From: Natronobacterium gregoryi SP2
GTDB lineage: Archaea; Halobacteriota; Halobacteria; Halobacteriales; Natrialbaceae
DNA length: 64,000 bases
Reading direction: 5' to 3'
Assembly: GCF_000230715.2 (NCBI RefSeq)
Contig: NC_019792.1
Coordinates: 806,001 to 870,000, forward strand
A program made the position numbers and the translations under genes. Below the pieces are notes generated by a model. That model had not been told where the DNA came from, did no database searches, and worked only from the letters and a program-made list of their open reading frames with translations. This document shows positions 25,254 to 35,054 of this stretch, in pieces; position 1 is the first letter of the stretch; each line of letters begins with the position of its first letter.

Positions 25254-25598
25254 AGTGAATCGCTCTCACTCCCCATACATCAATGTTGATCTGCCGATAG
25301 CAGTCGTCCGGACTGCTTTCCCGCTGTCCCGGCGCAACTGCAGGCGGACTCGCGGGCCCGCCGGAACTGACTGACAGCAAACCGTATCAGTGATACTGCC
25401 GAACAGAAGTCGATACGAAGCCGGTCACGAATTCGCGGCCGTCGTCTCGAGACGATCGGAGTCGGGCGACTGTCTCCGACCAGTGCCGGTCACCGCGACG
25501 ACGACTGGTGTTCCGTTCGTTTTCCCGAAGGCGGCAACCGGACGACGGGAGCCGAGCCCTTTTTACCCGTCCGGGCGACCGACCAACGTGTAGCACAC
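25254..25598. other. 345-bp intergenic region with repeat copy C
   Basis: No gene supported. It holds repeat copy C (25311-25392) and the divergent promoters of the serine hydrolase and MATE genes. A pyrimidine-rich CCTTTTTACC about 35 nt before the MATE GTG may be its TATA-type element. Confidence 0.5.
25311..25392. repeat. Dispersed repeat, copy C: two ends in inverted arrangement
   Basis: The left end GGACTGCTTTCCCGCTGTCC resembles copy A. The right end (25359-25384) is identical over 26 nt to copy B in the same plus-strand orientation (CGCCGGAACTGACTGACAGC then AAACCG). The two ends are imperfect inverted repeats of each other (about 16 of 24), so copy C looks like a shortened element with terminal inverted repeats. 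Confidence 0.6.
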
Positions 25599-27122
25599 GT
25601 GGGAGAGACGGAGACTGAACGCAAACGCGTCGATATGACGACGGGGGCGATTCCCCCGAAACTCCTCCAGTTGGCCTGGCCGCTCGTCCTCGGGAACCTC
25701 CTCCAGACGTTTTACAACCTCGCGGACATGTTCTGGGTCGGCCGGGTGAGTAGCGACGCCGTCGCCGCAGTCTCGCTGATGTTTCCGCTCTCGTGGATGT
25801 TCGTCTCGACCGCGATGGGACTCACCGCGGCGACGATCGCGCTAGTCTCCCAGTACGTCGGTGCCGACAACGATCGGATGGCCGACAAGGTCGTCGCCCA
25901 GACGATATTGCTAGCGGTTGCGATTTCGTCGGTGCTTGCAGCCGTCGGCCTCTACTTCCGTGAACCGCTACTGTGGCTAATCGGTGCACGCGACCAGGTG
26001 TTCGTCGCGGCACTGGCCTACATCGAGGTCATCTTTCTCGCGTTGCCGCTCACGTTTCTCTTTTTTGCCTTCCGTGCCTCGTTGCAGGGTGCAGGCGACA
26101 CCAAGACGGCGATGTGGCTCGTGTTCATCTCGGCGGGGATCAACGTCGTCATCGATCCTTTCTTCATCCTCGGCTGGGGGCCGGTCCCCGAGATGGGGAC
26201 CCGCGGCGCGGCCGTCGCGACGTTCATCTCGAGAGCAATCGCCGCCGTCGCGGGCGTCTACATCCTGCCCGACGGCCGGTTCGGCGTGCGGCTCCGACCA
26301 CAGGACCTGATGCCGAACCTCGAGATTCAGCGGCAGTTGATCGATGTCGGCTACCCCTCGACGATCGACGGCTGGGCCCGAAGTTTCGCGTCGGTTGCGA
26401 TGGCCGGTTTCGTCGCGCGCTTCGGTGCCGCGCCGACCGCAGCGTACGGGATCGGCGTCCGATACATGTCGGTTACGTGGTCGGTCGCTGGCGCTGTCGG
26501 CAACGCGACCGCGACCGGCGTCGGGCAAAACCTCGGCGCGCAGACGCCCGACCGCGCCGCCGCGGTGACGAAAACGGCGACCGCCGGAACGATGGCGGCA
26601 ATCTTCGGTGTCGCCGTCCTGCTCGTTGCGTTCCCCGCACAGGCGATGACCGTCTTCGTCGACGATCCTGCCGTGATCGCCGAAGGCGTCGTCTTCCTAC
26701 GAATCGTCGGGCCGTTCTGGGCACTGTTCGCCGGCGTCATGGTCGTTCAGGGTGCGTTCCGCGGTGCCGGCAACACCCGGGAGGCGATGGTGCTTTCGTT
26801 CCTCTCGCGGTGGATCTTCCGCGTCCCCGTGGCACTCGTGCTCGCCTTTACGGCCGTGACGATCCCGATTCTCGAGGTGACGATCCCGACGGTTTCGGCA
26901 ATCGACCTCGGAATCGAAGGGATCTGGTGGGCGTTTTCCTTCGGGATGGTCGCCTCCTTCGTCGTCGCGGTCGCGTGGTTCCGGCTGGGAACCTGGCGCG
27001 AGCAGGTGATCGACGAGGGCGCGGACGCCGACGAACCATCCGGTGAGGAATCGACGGAACGGCCGGGCGTCCGCGCCGACGGCGAGCAGGAGCCAGTCGA
27101 CGACTGGTCATCTGACCGGTAG
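25599..27122 (+). CDS. MATE-family multidrug/toxin efflux protein
   Basis: A 507-residue transporter with twelve predicted helices, exporting cationic drugs or metabolites in exchange for Na+ or H+. Signatures: QLAWPLVLGNLLQTFYNLAD with MFWVGRVSS in helix 1, FRASLQGAGDTKTAMWLV in the first half and AFRGAGNTREAMVLSFLS in the pseudo-repeat of the second half. The C-terminal tail (about 470-507) is acidic and disordered. GTG 25599-25601 is used; ATG at 25635 (MTTGAIPPK) is an alternative. The last 15 bp overlap the convergent flippase gene. Confidence 0.9.
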   Translation: MGETETERKRVDMTTGAIPPKLLQLAWPLVLGNLLQTFYNLADMFWVGRVSSDAVAAVSLMFPLSWMFVSTAMGLTAATIALVSQYVGADNDRMADKVVAQTILLAVAISSVLAAVGLYFREPLLWLIGARDQVFVAALAYIEVIFLALPLTFLFFAFRASLQGAGDTKTAMWLVFISAGINVVIDPFFILGWGPVPEMGTRGAAVATFISRAIAAVAGVYILPDGRFGVRLRPQDLMPNLEIQRQLIDVGYPSTIDGWARSFASVAMAGFVARFGAAPTAAYGIGVRYMSVTWSVAGAVGNATATGVGQNLGAQTPDRAAAVTKTATAGTMAAIFGVAVLLVAFPAQAMTVFVDDPAVIAEGVVFLRIVGPFWALFAGVMVVQGAFRGAGNTREAMVLSFLSRWIFRVPVALVLAFTAVTIPILEVTIPTVSAIDLGIEGIWWAFSFGMVASFVVAVAWFRLGTWREQVIDEGADADEPSGEESTERPGVRADGEQEPVDDWSSDR

Positions 27123-28619
27123 CCACTCCTCGAGTCGTGGGCTGAACTCCCCGAGCATGCGGGCGTCTTCCTCGGTGAACGCGTCGGTCACGAGCAACGC
27201 GAGCAGGTAGACGCCGATTATGACGACGGGGAGTGCGACCACGATGGCGACGTCGCTCTCGATCAGGGAGACGACTGGAACGCCGGCGATCGTCGCTGGG
27301 ACGCCGGCGCCGACGATCTTCGCGAAGTCGCGGGTGAACGGGTGGATGCCGTCGAGGTGGTAAATCTCGACGAGCGTGAGCGTGCCCACGAGGAAGAGTG
27401 CCGTCGCGGAACCGATTGCCGCCCCCTCGATCCCGAAGATCGGGACGAGCGCCATCGAGAGCACGAAGTTCGCGCCGAAGAGGACGAGCGTGTTGACGAA
27501 GACCATCCGCGAGTAGCCAAGTCCCTGGAGCAGGGACCCGTCGGGGCCGCCAAAGGTGACGTTGAAGAGGAACGCGCCGGCAAGCAGCACCACGACGGCG
27601 CTGGCCTCGGCATACTGTGGCGTGTACAGCACCGCGAGGTACGAACTCGCGCCAAGCGAGAGGACGATCGCGATCGGGAGCGTGATACCGGCGATCCAGC
27701 GGACCATCGTCCGGAACCGTGACTGGACTAACTCTATGTCGTCGCGTTTCTCGGCGATGAGCGGCTTGAACACTGGCGACAACGAGTTGAAGATGATCAT
27801 CAGGCCGGAACCGAGCATGTAACCGACGCGGTAGATGCCGACATCGTCGGACGAGAGAAAGTAGCCGAGAACGAAGTAGTCGACGTGGCCCATCAGAACG
27901 AAGACGACGCTGGTCATCGCCAACGGGACGGAGTAGGCAACGAGCGGCCGCGCCGGGACGAGTTCGACATCGGTTGCCAGCAGGTCCCAGGCCTTGTAGG
28001 TGAAGACGATCGCACCGACCGTGATCGCAACCGCGAGCCCGACGACATAGCCGACGATGAGCCCGAGCAGGCCGTATCCCACCAGCAAGAGGCCGGCCGT
28101 GACCGTAAACCGGACGATCGGACGGACGAGGTCGCGCATGATGACCCGGTACTGGAGTTTCTTGATGCTGTAGTAGGAGGTGAGCAACACGTTGTAAATC
28201 GCCAACATCGGGATCGTGACTGACAGCAAGAGCAGCGCGATTTCCATCGCTGGCTCCTGAAAAAACGCGCTGACCGTCGCCGCGCTCACTGCGAGCGCGA
28301 ACGCCACCAGCGACGAGGTTACGAGGACGGTCGCGGTTACCTGGAGGATCACACCCTTCGCTTTCCCGCGCTCGTCGGCCTCGAGGTACTGTGGGACGAA
28401 GTAGTCGATCGCGAGCGGGAGCCCAAGATTCGCAAACACCTGCATGAAGAGGATAACCGAGGTCGCGAGAACGAACAGCCCGTAGACCGATGGACTGACG
28501 AACCGGGTCATCAGTACGACGATAGCAAACCCCAGGACCCCGTTGATCACGTTCCCGACGAACGTGATACTGCCCTGCTTGGCCAGCGTCGAGACGCCGT
28601 CGTCGTCGTGGTCGGTCAT
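27108..28619 (-). CDS. Polysaccharide/lipid-oligosaccharide flippase (MOP superfamily, Wzx-like)
   Basis: A 503-residue membrane protein with about fourteen predicted helices. The N-terminus LAKQGSITFVGNVINGVLGF and FVSPSVYGLFVLATSVILF are characteristic of Wzx/RfbX-type flippases, which move lipid-linked glycans across the membrane (in haloarchaea for S-layer or exopolysaccharide glycosylation). No glycosyltransferases are adjacent, so its glycan is unknown. ATG 28617-28619. The C-terminus overlaps the MATE gene tail to tail by 15 bp. Confidence 0.88.
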   Translation of the reverse strand: MTDHDDDGVSTLAKQGSITFVGNVINGVLGFAIVVLMTRFVSPSVYGLFVLATSVILFMQVFANLGLPLAIDYFVPQYLEADERGKAKGVILQVTATVLVTSSLVAFALAVSAATVSAFFQEPAMEIALLLLSVTIPMLAIYNVLLTSYYSIKKLQYRVIMRDLVRPIVRFTVTAGLLLVGYGLLGLIVGYVVGLAVAITVGAIVFTYKAWDLLATDVELVPARPLVAYSVPLAMTSVVFVLMGHVDYFVLGYFLSSDDVGIYRVGYMLGSGLMIIFNSLSPVFKPLIAEKRDDIELVQSRFRTMVRWIAGITLPIAIVLSLGASSYLAVLYTPQYAEASAVVVLLAGAFLFNVTFGGPDGSLLQGLGYSRMVFVNTLVLFGANFVLSMALVPIFGIEGAAIGSATALFLVGTLTLVEIYHLDGIHPFTRDFAKIVGAGVPATIAGVPVVSLIESDVAIVVALPVVIIGVYLLALLVTDAFTEEDARMLGEFSPRLEEWLPVR

Positions 28620-28719
28620 CTGCCCTCGTGTGGTCTCCCGCTCGTTCGTGGCGCACTAGTCGATCCGGCACCGTCTACACTCACCGGTCACACTCCCAGA
28701 ACGGCGGCTCCCGGCGTCG

Positions 28720-29112
28720 TCAGACCCCTGTCGCTGGCTCGAGTTCGTACTCCTCGACTTCCGCCGCGCGCTCCCCGAAGTGTGGGAACTCGACCTGGAA
28801 CGGCCACTCTTCGCCGGAGCTTACGTCCTGATCGACGTTCTCGATGACGCTCTCGAGTTGGTCGCCCGCTGCGTCGAAAAACGTCGCTCGGATCTCGACG
28901 TAGGTAAGTGTTCTGCCGCCGACATTTCTGACGATGCCCCAGACGACGATCCGTTCGTCTTCGGTGCCGGGATCGTCCCGAACGAGGTCGTCCCAGACGA
29001 TTTCGACGTCGCCGGGGTCGGTGATCTCCTCGTTCTCGCCGAGATACTCGAAGCAGCCGGCCCCCGACGCCAGTGTAACGGGGACGAGCGAGAGGAGTGC
29101 GCGGCGGTGCAT
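28720..29112 (-). CDS. Small lipoprotein with FxLYD-like domain
   Basis: A 130-residue protein beginning MHRRALLSLVPVTLASGAGC, an RR-type signal ending in a lipobox cysteine, so it is probably lipid-anchored outside the cell. The mature domain has the FxLYD-like pattern WGIVRNVGGRTLTYVEIRAT followed by FFDAAGDQLESVIENV and a closing WPFQVEFPHF, as in small beta-sandwich surface lipoproteins. ATG 29110-29112 was chosen to place the signal peptide first. Its role is unknown. Its signal closely resembles that of the lipoprotein at 2563-3237. Confidence 0.78.
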   Translation of the reverse strand: MHRRALLSLVPVTLASGAGCFEYLGENEEITDPGDVEIVWDDLVRDDPGTEDERIVVWGIVRNVGGRTLTYVEIRATFFDAAGDQLESVIENVDQDVSSGEEWPFQVEFPHFGERAAEVEEYELEPATGV

Positions 29113-29207
29113 CCATCGCGTGTTCGCGTCGGCGAGTCTTGAGCGTTCGGGACCAATGCACACGGCGGACGGACACGCATATTTTCTCTGCCAACAAATA
29201 GGAGCAC

Positions 29208-30056
29208 ATGGACGAATCGCCGGAGATCGTGTTGACGAACGACGACGGGATCGACGCACCGGGCCTCCGGGCGCTGTTCGAAGCGCTCTCTGCGATCGGC
29301 TCGGTCACAGTCGTCGCCCCCAATCGCAACCGAAGTGCAGTCGGCCGGGCACTCTCCTACGGGCGGACGAGTACGGACGATACGACAATAGACGAACTGA
29401 CGGTGGACTTTTCGGAAGGCGCGTTCACCAGCCCGGTCCCTCACGCGGACCACGAACTCGGCTACGCGATCGACGGCACGCCCTGTGACTGTGCCATCGT
29501 CGGCGTCAACGCCCTCGAGCCAGACGTTCTCGTCTCGGGCTGTAACGCCGGTGCGAACCTGGGGGCGTACTCTCTCTCTCGGTCGGGGACGGTTAGTGCC
29601 GCCATGGAAGCAGCGTTTCACGACGTTCCGTCGATTGCGGTGTCGATGGACACGCTCGGCTACGAGAGCGAGGACGGCGAACTCTCGGCAGTCGACTTCG
29701 AGCGGGCCGCAGCGATCGTCGCCTCGATCGTCGAAGAATACCCCGGGACTGGCCTCTTCGATCGCATCGACTACCTCAACATCAACGTGCCCCGACCCGA
29801 CCGGCCGATCGAGAGCGTCGAAATTACCCGGCCGACGGAGGTCTACGAAATGGATGCGACAATGGAGGACGGCACGTTCCAACTGACAAACCGTCTCTGG
29901 CAGCAGATGGCCAACCGCGACATTCCCGATCCACCGGATACGGATCGATACGTGCTGCTCGAGGACGGACTCTCGGTTTCGCCGCTGGCCGTTCCCCACG
30001 ACGCCGTCGACACCGAACCCGTCCAGGCCGTGCTGGAAGACATCGTCGCTGTCTGA
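29208..30056 (+). CDS. surE: 5'/3'-nucleotidase SurE
   Basis: A divalent-metal nucleoside monophosphate phosphatase of 282 residues. The N-terminal metal site NDDGIDAPGLRAL, the SxxS loop APNRNRSAVGRALSYG, the conserved NAGANLGAYSLSRSGTVSAA near the middle (metal-binding Asn), and the C-terminal PRPDRPIESVEITRP. Full length for SurE. The start MDESPEIVLTNDDG fits the family. The gene is divergent from the small lipoprotein and followed 50 bp later by the DUF2103 gene. Confidence 0.93.
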   Translation: MDESPEIVLTNDDGIDAPGLRALFEALSAIGSVTVVAPNRNRSAVGRALSYGRTSTDDTTIDELTVDFSEGAFTSPVPHADHELGYAIDGTPCDCAIVGVNALEPDVLVSGCNAGANLGAYSLSRSGTVSAAMEAAFHDVPSIAVSMDTLGYESEDGELSAVDFERAAAIVASIVEEYPGTGLFDRIDYLNINVPRPDRPIESVEITRPTEVYEMDATMEDGTFQLTNRLWQQMANRDIPDPPDTDRYVLLEDGLSVSPLAVPHDAVDTEPVQAVLEDIVAV

Positions 30057-30106
30057 CCGGGCGAGGAAAACACGTTCATTTTACACGCTCGAGCGCAACG
30101 GGGAGT

Positions 30107-30835
30107 ATGGAGTGTCGCCACTGCGCGTCGCCGCTCGAGAAACCCGGCGACTTCTGTCTCGTCTGCCGGGAGGCCAACACGGAGGCCGTCGTTCTCGAAG
30201 CGGGCCGCGAGCGGGCGACATTGTCGATGCTCGGTCCCGAAGATCTGCGGGAACCCGTCCTCGGGCAGACGACGATTACGACGACACCGGAAGACGGTGA
30301 GAACGAACCGGTCGAACTGCGGAACTTCGCGGGCCTGATCGGCGACGAGATACGGCGCAAGCGGCCGGACGAGGTCTACGCCGGCGGTGAACGGCTCGTG
30401 ATCCGTGCCGTCCGCGAGGACGTCCACTATCCGTTCTACCGCGTCGACGACGACGAACCCGTCCACGCGGTTCGTAACCGACGTGGCAACCGCGCCCTGG
30501 AAGTCGTCGAAACCCCACCGGCCGAGAAGATCGGCGGCAGTCACTCGACGCTAATCGGCGGCCGCACCGGAATGCGGGCAATTCAGGCCGTTGCCGGCCA
30601 CCCACACGTCAAGAAAGTCATTCCTGGCCCCATCGACGCCGGCGGCAAGGGCTCCCAGTCGGGCCTGCGGGCGAAAGTGACCCGCGCCGACGACGGCGGC
30701 AACGTCCGCATGCTCATTCGCAACGGCTCGAGCGTCCAAGAGAATCGCGTCGTAACGACCGCTCGAGACCGCGAGATGGGCGAGCGAATCCGTGAGGATT
30801 TAAACGAAGTGCTCTCGGAGGCAGAGTTTCAGTAG
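30107..30835 (+). CDS. DUF2103-like metal-binding protein
   Basis: A 242-residue protein with an N-terminal zinc-ribbon-like motif (MECRHCASPLEKPGDFCLVC: two C-x2-C pairs within 20 residues) and a C-terminal conserved region (KIGGSHSTLIGGRTGMRAIQ, IPGPIDAGGKGSQSGLRAKV) that I recognise as DUF2103, a family conserved in euryarchaea. It is basic for a haloarchaeal protein in the C-terminal half (RNGSSVQENRVVTTARDREM), so nucleic acid binding is possible. Function not established. Likely co-directional with surE. Confidence 0.78.
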   Translation: MECRHCASPLEKPGDFCLVCREANTEAVVLEAGRERATLSMLGPEDLREPVLGQTTITTTPEDGENEPVELRNFAGLIGDEIRRKRPDEVYAGGERLVIRAVREDVHYPFYRVDDDEPVHAVRNRRGNRALEVVETPPAEKIGGSHSTLIGGRTGMRAIQAVAGHPHVKKVIPGPIDAGGKGSQSGLRAKVTRADDGGNVRMLIRNGSSVQENRVVTTARDREMGERIREDLNEVLSEAEFQ

Positions 30836-30897
30836 TTCCGGGCTCGAAACGACAGTTTTTCGCGGTGGGCGAACGACCTGCGTCGAGGGGGGGGGCG

Positions 30898-33800
30898 CTA
30901 CCGGCGACCGGTCGTTTCGTCTTCAGTTTCGGCCCCGGTTCCGTCGTCGCCCTCGTCGTCTTCGTCTCCGGGGTCGTCCTCCACTTCGTCCCCGGGATCG
31001 TCCGGCGGGTCTGGCGGTTGCTCGTCAGGCGTCTCCTCGGGTGGGTCGTCCGGTTCCGGCTCTTCTCCTACCGTGTCGTCCTCTTCTCCCGGCTCTTCCG
31101 GCAGGTCTAGTTCGTCCACCGTCACCTGCACCGAGTCGCTGTCGTCGTCGGTACTCACCGTCACGGTTCGGTCGCCGGCGTCCGCCGGCGTCGCAGGGGA
31201 CGACAGGACGACGGTCTCGGCGTCACTCCCCTCGAGTGACAGCCACGTCGCGTCGACGGTTCCTCGTCTCTCGAGAGTCAACTCGGCGAGCCCTTCTCCG
31301 GGGTCGTCGCCGACGTTTTCGATCTCGGCTGTCACCTCGATCGAGTCGCCGACCGCGACGACGTCCGTCGCCTGAACGACCACCACCTCGAAGAACGCGG
31401 GCTCTGGGGCGTCCTCGACGGTGACCTCGGCCGTCGCCTCGTCGTCCCCACTGCGAACGACGACCTCGAGGACGCCGACCTCGTCTGGCCGAGGTTGGGC
31501 CGTCAGCGTCAGCGTGTCGTCGGCCCCGCCGTCGAGGTCGACGGTCGCCGCGTCCGCGATCCGGCCGCCGACCTCGAGTTCGATCTCTCCGGTTCCAGCG
31601 GCGTCACCCACGTTCTCGACGGCGACCGTCACCACGAGGGCGTCGCCGACCGCGACGGGATCGGTCGCCTCGAGAATCGAGACAGCGAACTCGGGGTCGG
31701 CGGGTGCGTACGCCTCGGCCGGCTCCGTCTCCGCCCGGCGCGTCTCGTCGTAGTGGTAGTCCCCGAGATCGACCTCCCAGACGAGTCGTTCGGCGGGCGA
31801 TTCGGGCGTCCACTCGACGGTAAACGAGTCCGTACCGGGCTCGAGGTCGGCCGGCTCGTCGGGAGTCATCCCCGAGACGAACTCGCCGCCGGACAGCGGG
31901 AGGTCGTTTGGGTTCTCGTAGTCGAAGGTGACAGCATGAGTCCCGTACTCGCCATCGTCTTCCTCGAGCGTGACCGCCTCGAGCGCAATCGTCGGTCGCT
32001 CGGGCCGGCGCTCGTCGACGCAGTCTTCCGGGTTGCTCTCGGTGCTCTCGTCCGGACCGGTCCAGTTGACGGCGACCAGGTGAATCGTCGATCCGAACCC
32101 CTCGTCGGGTAGCTCGACGACGATTTCGTCGTCCGTTTCCGCGACGACTGTGGTCTCTAGCACGTCGGCGACCTGGAACCGAACCGTTCCCGAGAACGAT
32201 GCCTCGAGGTCGTCGCCGAACGCGACCGAGAAGTGGGCGTTGCCCGGGCCTGCGGAGTCGACGAACAGCGTCTCGACGGTCAGGTCGTCGCCCTCCCCGA
32301 ACACGCCCGAGGCCTCGGCCGTCGTGCAGTCGACGAACTCGAACTCGACTTCCTCGTCGTCCTCGTCTCCCGTGCCACGCACCGTCACCGTCCGCTCGTC
32401 CGCGACGGTCGCGCTCTCGACGCGCACCGGGAACTCTTGGTCTCGCTCGACGACCGCCGTCTCGAAGCCGAGTTCGATCGTCTCGCGTTCGCCAGGGTCG
32501 AGCCGAACGACGGCGCTGTCCTCGACCGTCGGATCGTGACCGACGAGGAGTTCGAACTCCCTCTCGATCGCACTCTCGCCCTCGTTCTCGACGGCGGCCG
32601 TCACCTCGAGAAGCTCCCCGGCGTCGACGGGGTCGTTCGTCTCCGTGATCGTCACGGAGACGTCGAGGGCCTCGGTGCCGATAACCTCGACAGCTCGAAC
32701 GTCCGCGTCGGTCTCGCCCTCGACTCGCGCAGGGAACGTCTGCGTGTGCCGGACGACCGCCGTCTCGAACTCGAAGGCGACCGTCTCGCTCTCGCCGGCA
32801 CCGACGGTAACGGAGTCCGAGTCGACGCGCTGAGGATCGTGACCGACGACGAGGTCGACGTCCTGACTCACCTCGGCGTCGCCCGTGTTCTCGAGTTCGG
32901 CCGTCACCTCGAGGACATCGCCCGTGGCGACGGGAGCGTTCGTCTCAACGATCGACACCAGCATCGGCGGTTCGTCGACGTAGACGAAGACCGGAACCTC
33001 GTCAGCGTCGCCCTCGGTTTCGACCCGGACAGGGAACTCCTGATCGCGCTCGACGACCGCCGTCTCGTAGCCCACCGTCACCGTCTCGCTCTCGCCCGAC
33101 TCGAGTTTCAGTGCCCGCGTGTCTACCACGTCGGGGTCGTGACCGACCACGAGCTGTACCTCCCGCGAGAACGCCGAGTCGCGACGGTTCTCCACTTCGG
33201 CAGCCACCTCGAGGAACTCGCCGGTCCTGACTGGCGAGTTCGTCTCGATGATCGTCACGTCCGGGCCGACATCTTCAGTGCCGATCACCATCACCGTCCG
33301 CTCGTCCACGCTCTCCTCGGTTTCGACGCGGACGGGGAACGTCTGGGTGCGCCCCACCTCAGCCGTCTCGAACTCGAGGGCGACCGTCTCGGCGGCGTCG
33401 GGGCCGACCGTTACCGACCGGCTGTCGACCAGTTCCGGATCGTGCCCGACGATCAGCTCCACCTCTCGGAGCACCTCGTCGTCGGTCAGGTTCTCGAGTT
33501 CGGCCGTCACCTCGAGAACCCCGCCGGCGTCGACGGGGTCGTTCGTCCCCGTGAGCGCCACCTGTGGCTCCGCGTCGGGAGCGTCGCCGACCTCGTCGAG
33601 CACCCACGGGCTCTCCACAGTGACGGTCCCGTTCTCGCCGACCACCCACACGACGATCGGACAACCGTGGCAGTACCGCTCTAACTCGAGCGTCACCGTC
33701 TCTTCGGCCCCGCTCACCGACGTAACCTCGAGGACGACATCCGCGTGACCGAGCCACCAGACGACCCGGTCCAGTGTGCCGCCCGGATGGGCGACATCCA

Positions 33801-34596
33801 GTTCCAGTTCGATCGGCTCGCCCTCGACCACCCCGAGTGATTCGTCGGCCGGCCGAGCAGCCTCGATCGTCGGTGCCGCGACACCGCCTTCCGTCACGTC
33901 GACCGTCCACGTCGCCCGACTGCGGTCGTCCCGGCCCACGACCGCAGCGACCTCTCGAGTACCCGTCTCCTCGAGTGTCGTCAGCCAGAAGTCGGCACCC
34001 CGGTGGTCGTAGTAGGCGCTGTACCAGGGACCCATCGACTGGCCCGCGTGCTCGCCATCGACGAACCACTGCGTTCGACCGCCGTGCTCCCCGACGCCCG
34101 CGACCTCGAAGAGCAACGACGTGTCAGGCTGGATCGAGAGCGCTCGATCGGGGCTGGTCCGGTCGGAGTCTAGTTCCGGGACGGCGAGCACCGCCACGGT
34201 CTGCTCGTCGATACTCCCGTCGGCTTCGACGCGAACGGTCGCCTCCCCGTCCGTCTCCATCGGAGCCGTTCGAACGCTGACGTACTCGAGCGTCTCGACT
34301 TCGCCGGCCGCAACCGGCGTTTCGACCGTCCACCGGTTTTCACCGTCGTACTCGACGTGAACCGCCACTCTCACTGGCTCGTTGCCCTCGTTTTCGACCT
34401 CGATCGGCACATCGAGCAACGATCCCCCTCTGACTGGTGCGTTCGTCTCGAGAATCCGAACCGTGATTTCGCTTTCCTCCTGCTCCCCGAGAACGCCGCG
34501 TACCCGTCTCGAAAGTTCGTGCTCGATCGCTTCCACGCTTCCCGAAAGCCCCGCCACTAGCGTTCCCCCAGCGGCGAGATAGTGTCTGCGCCGCAT
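30898..34596 (-). CDS. Giant secreted CARDB-repeat protein
   Basis: A 1232-residue exported protein. A twin-arginine signal (MRRRHYLAAGGTLVAGLSGS) precedes about seven CARDB/Ig-like modules. One follows the signal. Four are in tandem in the middle, each starting like VTIIETNSPVRTGEFLEV with an internal LVVGHDPDVVDTRAL-type loop and ending FPVRVETE. Two more lie near the C-terminus. Two unrelated beta domains are interspersed (around residues 150-335 and 735-960), one with a CTT...EDC cysteine pair. The last 70 residues are an Asp/Glu/Pro tail without a membrane anchor. CARDB domains mediate cell-surface adhesion; function unknown. Monocistronic. Confidence 0.85.
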   Translation of the reverse strand: MRRRHYLAAGGTLVAGLSGSVEAIEHELSRRVRGVLGEQEESEITVRILETNAPVRGGSLLDVPIEVENEGNEPVRVAVHVEYDGENRWTVETPVAAGEVETLEYVSVRTAPMETDGEATVRVEADGSIDEQTVAVLAVPELDSDRTSPDRALSIQPDTSLLFEVAGVGEHGGRTQWFVDGEHAGQSMGPWYSAYYDHRGADFWLTTLEETGTREVAAVVGRDDRSRATWTVDVTEGGVAAPTIEAARPADESLGVVEGEPIELELDVAHPGGTLDRVVWWLGHADVVLEVTSVSGAEETVTLELERYCHGCPIVVWVVGENGTVTVESPWVLDEVGDAPDAEPQVALTGTNDPVDAGGVLEVTAELENLTDDEVLREVELIVGHDPELVDSRSVTVGPDAAETVALEFETAEVGRTQTFPVRVETEESVDERTVMVIGTEDVGPDVTIIETNSPVRTGEFLEVAAEVENRRDSAFSREVQLVVGHDPDVVDTRALKLESGESETVTVGYETAVVERDQEFPVRVETEGDADEVPVFVYVDEPPMLVSIVETNAPVATGDVLEVTAELENTGDAEVSQDVDLVVGHDPQRVDSDSVTVGAGESETVAFEFETAVVRHTQTFPARVEGETDADVRAVEVIGTEALDVSVTITETNDPVDAGELLEVTAAVENEGESAIEREFELLVGHDPTVEDSAVVRLDPGERETIELGFETAVVERDQEFPVRVESATVADERTVTVRGTGDEDDEEVEFEFVDCTTAEASGVFGEGDDLTVETLFVDSAGPGNAHFSVAFGDDLEASFSGTVRFQVADVLETTVVAETDDEIVVELPDEGFGSTIHLVAVNWTGPDESTESNPEDCVDERRPERPTIALEAVTLEEDDGEYGTHAVTFDYENPNDLPLSGGEFVSGMTPDEPADLEPGTDSFTVEWTPESPAERLVWEVDLGDYHYDETRRAETEPAEAYAPADPEFAVSILEATDPVAVGDALVVTVAVENVGDAAGTGEIELEVGGRIADAATVDLDGGADDTLTLTAQPRPDEVGVLEVVVRSGDDEATAEVTVEDAPEPAFFEVVVVQATDVVAVGDSIEVTAEIENVGDDPGEGLAELTLERRGTVDATWLSLEGSDAETVVLSSPATPADAGDRTVTVSTDDDSDSVQVTVDELDLPEEPGEEDDTVGEEPEPDDPPEETPDEQPPDPPDDPGDEVEDDPGDEDDEGDDGTGAETEDETTGRR

Positions 34597-34834
34597 AGCG
34601 AACGTACCGGCGAGGGCATCTTAATATCGTATCCCGAATTGACACGAATGTCGTTTGTTACCACCAGACGTTTTCGATAACGAACGACTGCAAGAGGTCG
34701 ACAGGACGAGGGGAGTCGACGTCTACGAACTCCGGACCAGTCACCGTCGATGGCTGTCACGGCCTCGTGGAAGAGACACGCTCTGCTGGTTGTCGGCCCC
34801 TTTTCCGGCAGACAGTAATTACATCTAATTAGCC

Positions 34835-35035
34835 ATGCTCGAGCGACCGGACGCCGTCCTGGCTGCGATCCCCGTACTCGCCGTGAGTGGTCTCGCCCTG
34901 CGCTCGCTGATCGCGACGACCGGCGTCGCGACGGGGTTGCTCGCCGCACCGCTCGCCCCCGCGGGCTACCTCGCCGCGCTCGGGCTCGTTTTCAGGGAGT
35001 TGCTCGTCGGCCCGGTCGCGAAGCGGGCCTCATAG
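34835..35035 (+). CDS. Small two-helix membrane protein
   Basis: A 66-residue protein ([20 protein letters not shown] onward) with two hydrophobic segments rich in Ala/Leu/Gly, the turn including TTGVATG and APAGYL, and a basic end (GPVAKRAS). Codon use is normal for the genome. An AT-rich TAATTACATCTAATTAG sits just upstream. Conserved small membrane proteins of this type occur next to the L37Ae cluster in related archaea as far as I recall; function unknown. Confidence 0.65.
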   Translation: MLERPDAVLAAIPVLAVSGLALRSLIATTGVATGLLAAPLAPAGYLAALGLVFRELLVGPVAKRAS

Positions 35036-35054
35036 AGCGGCGCGACTCAACAGG

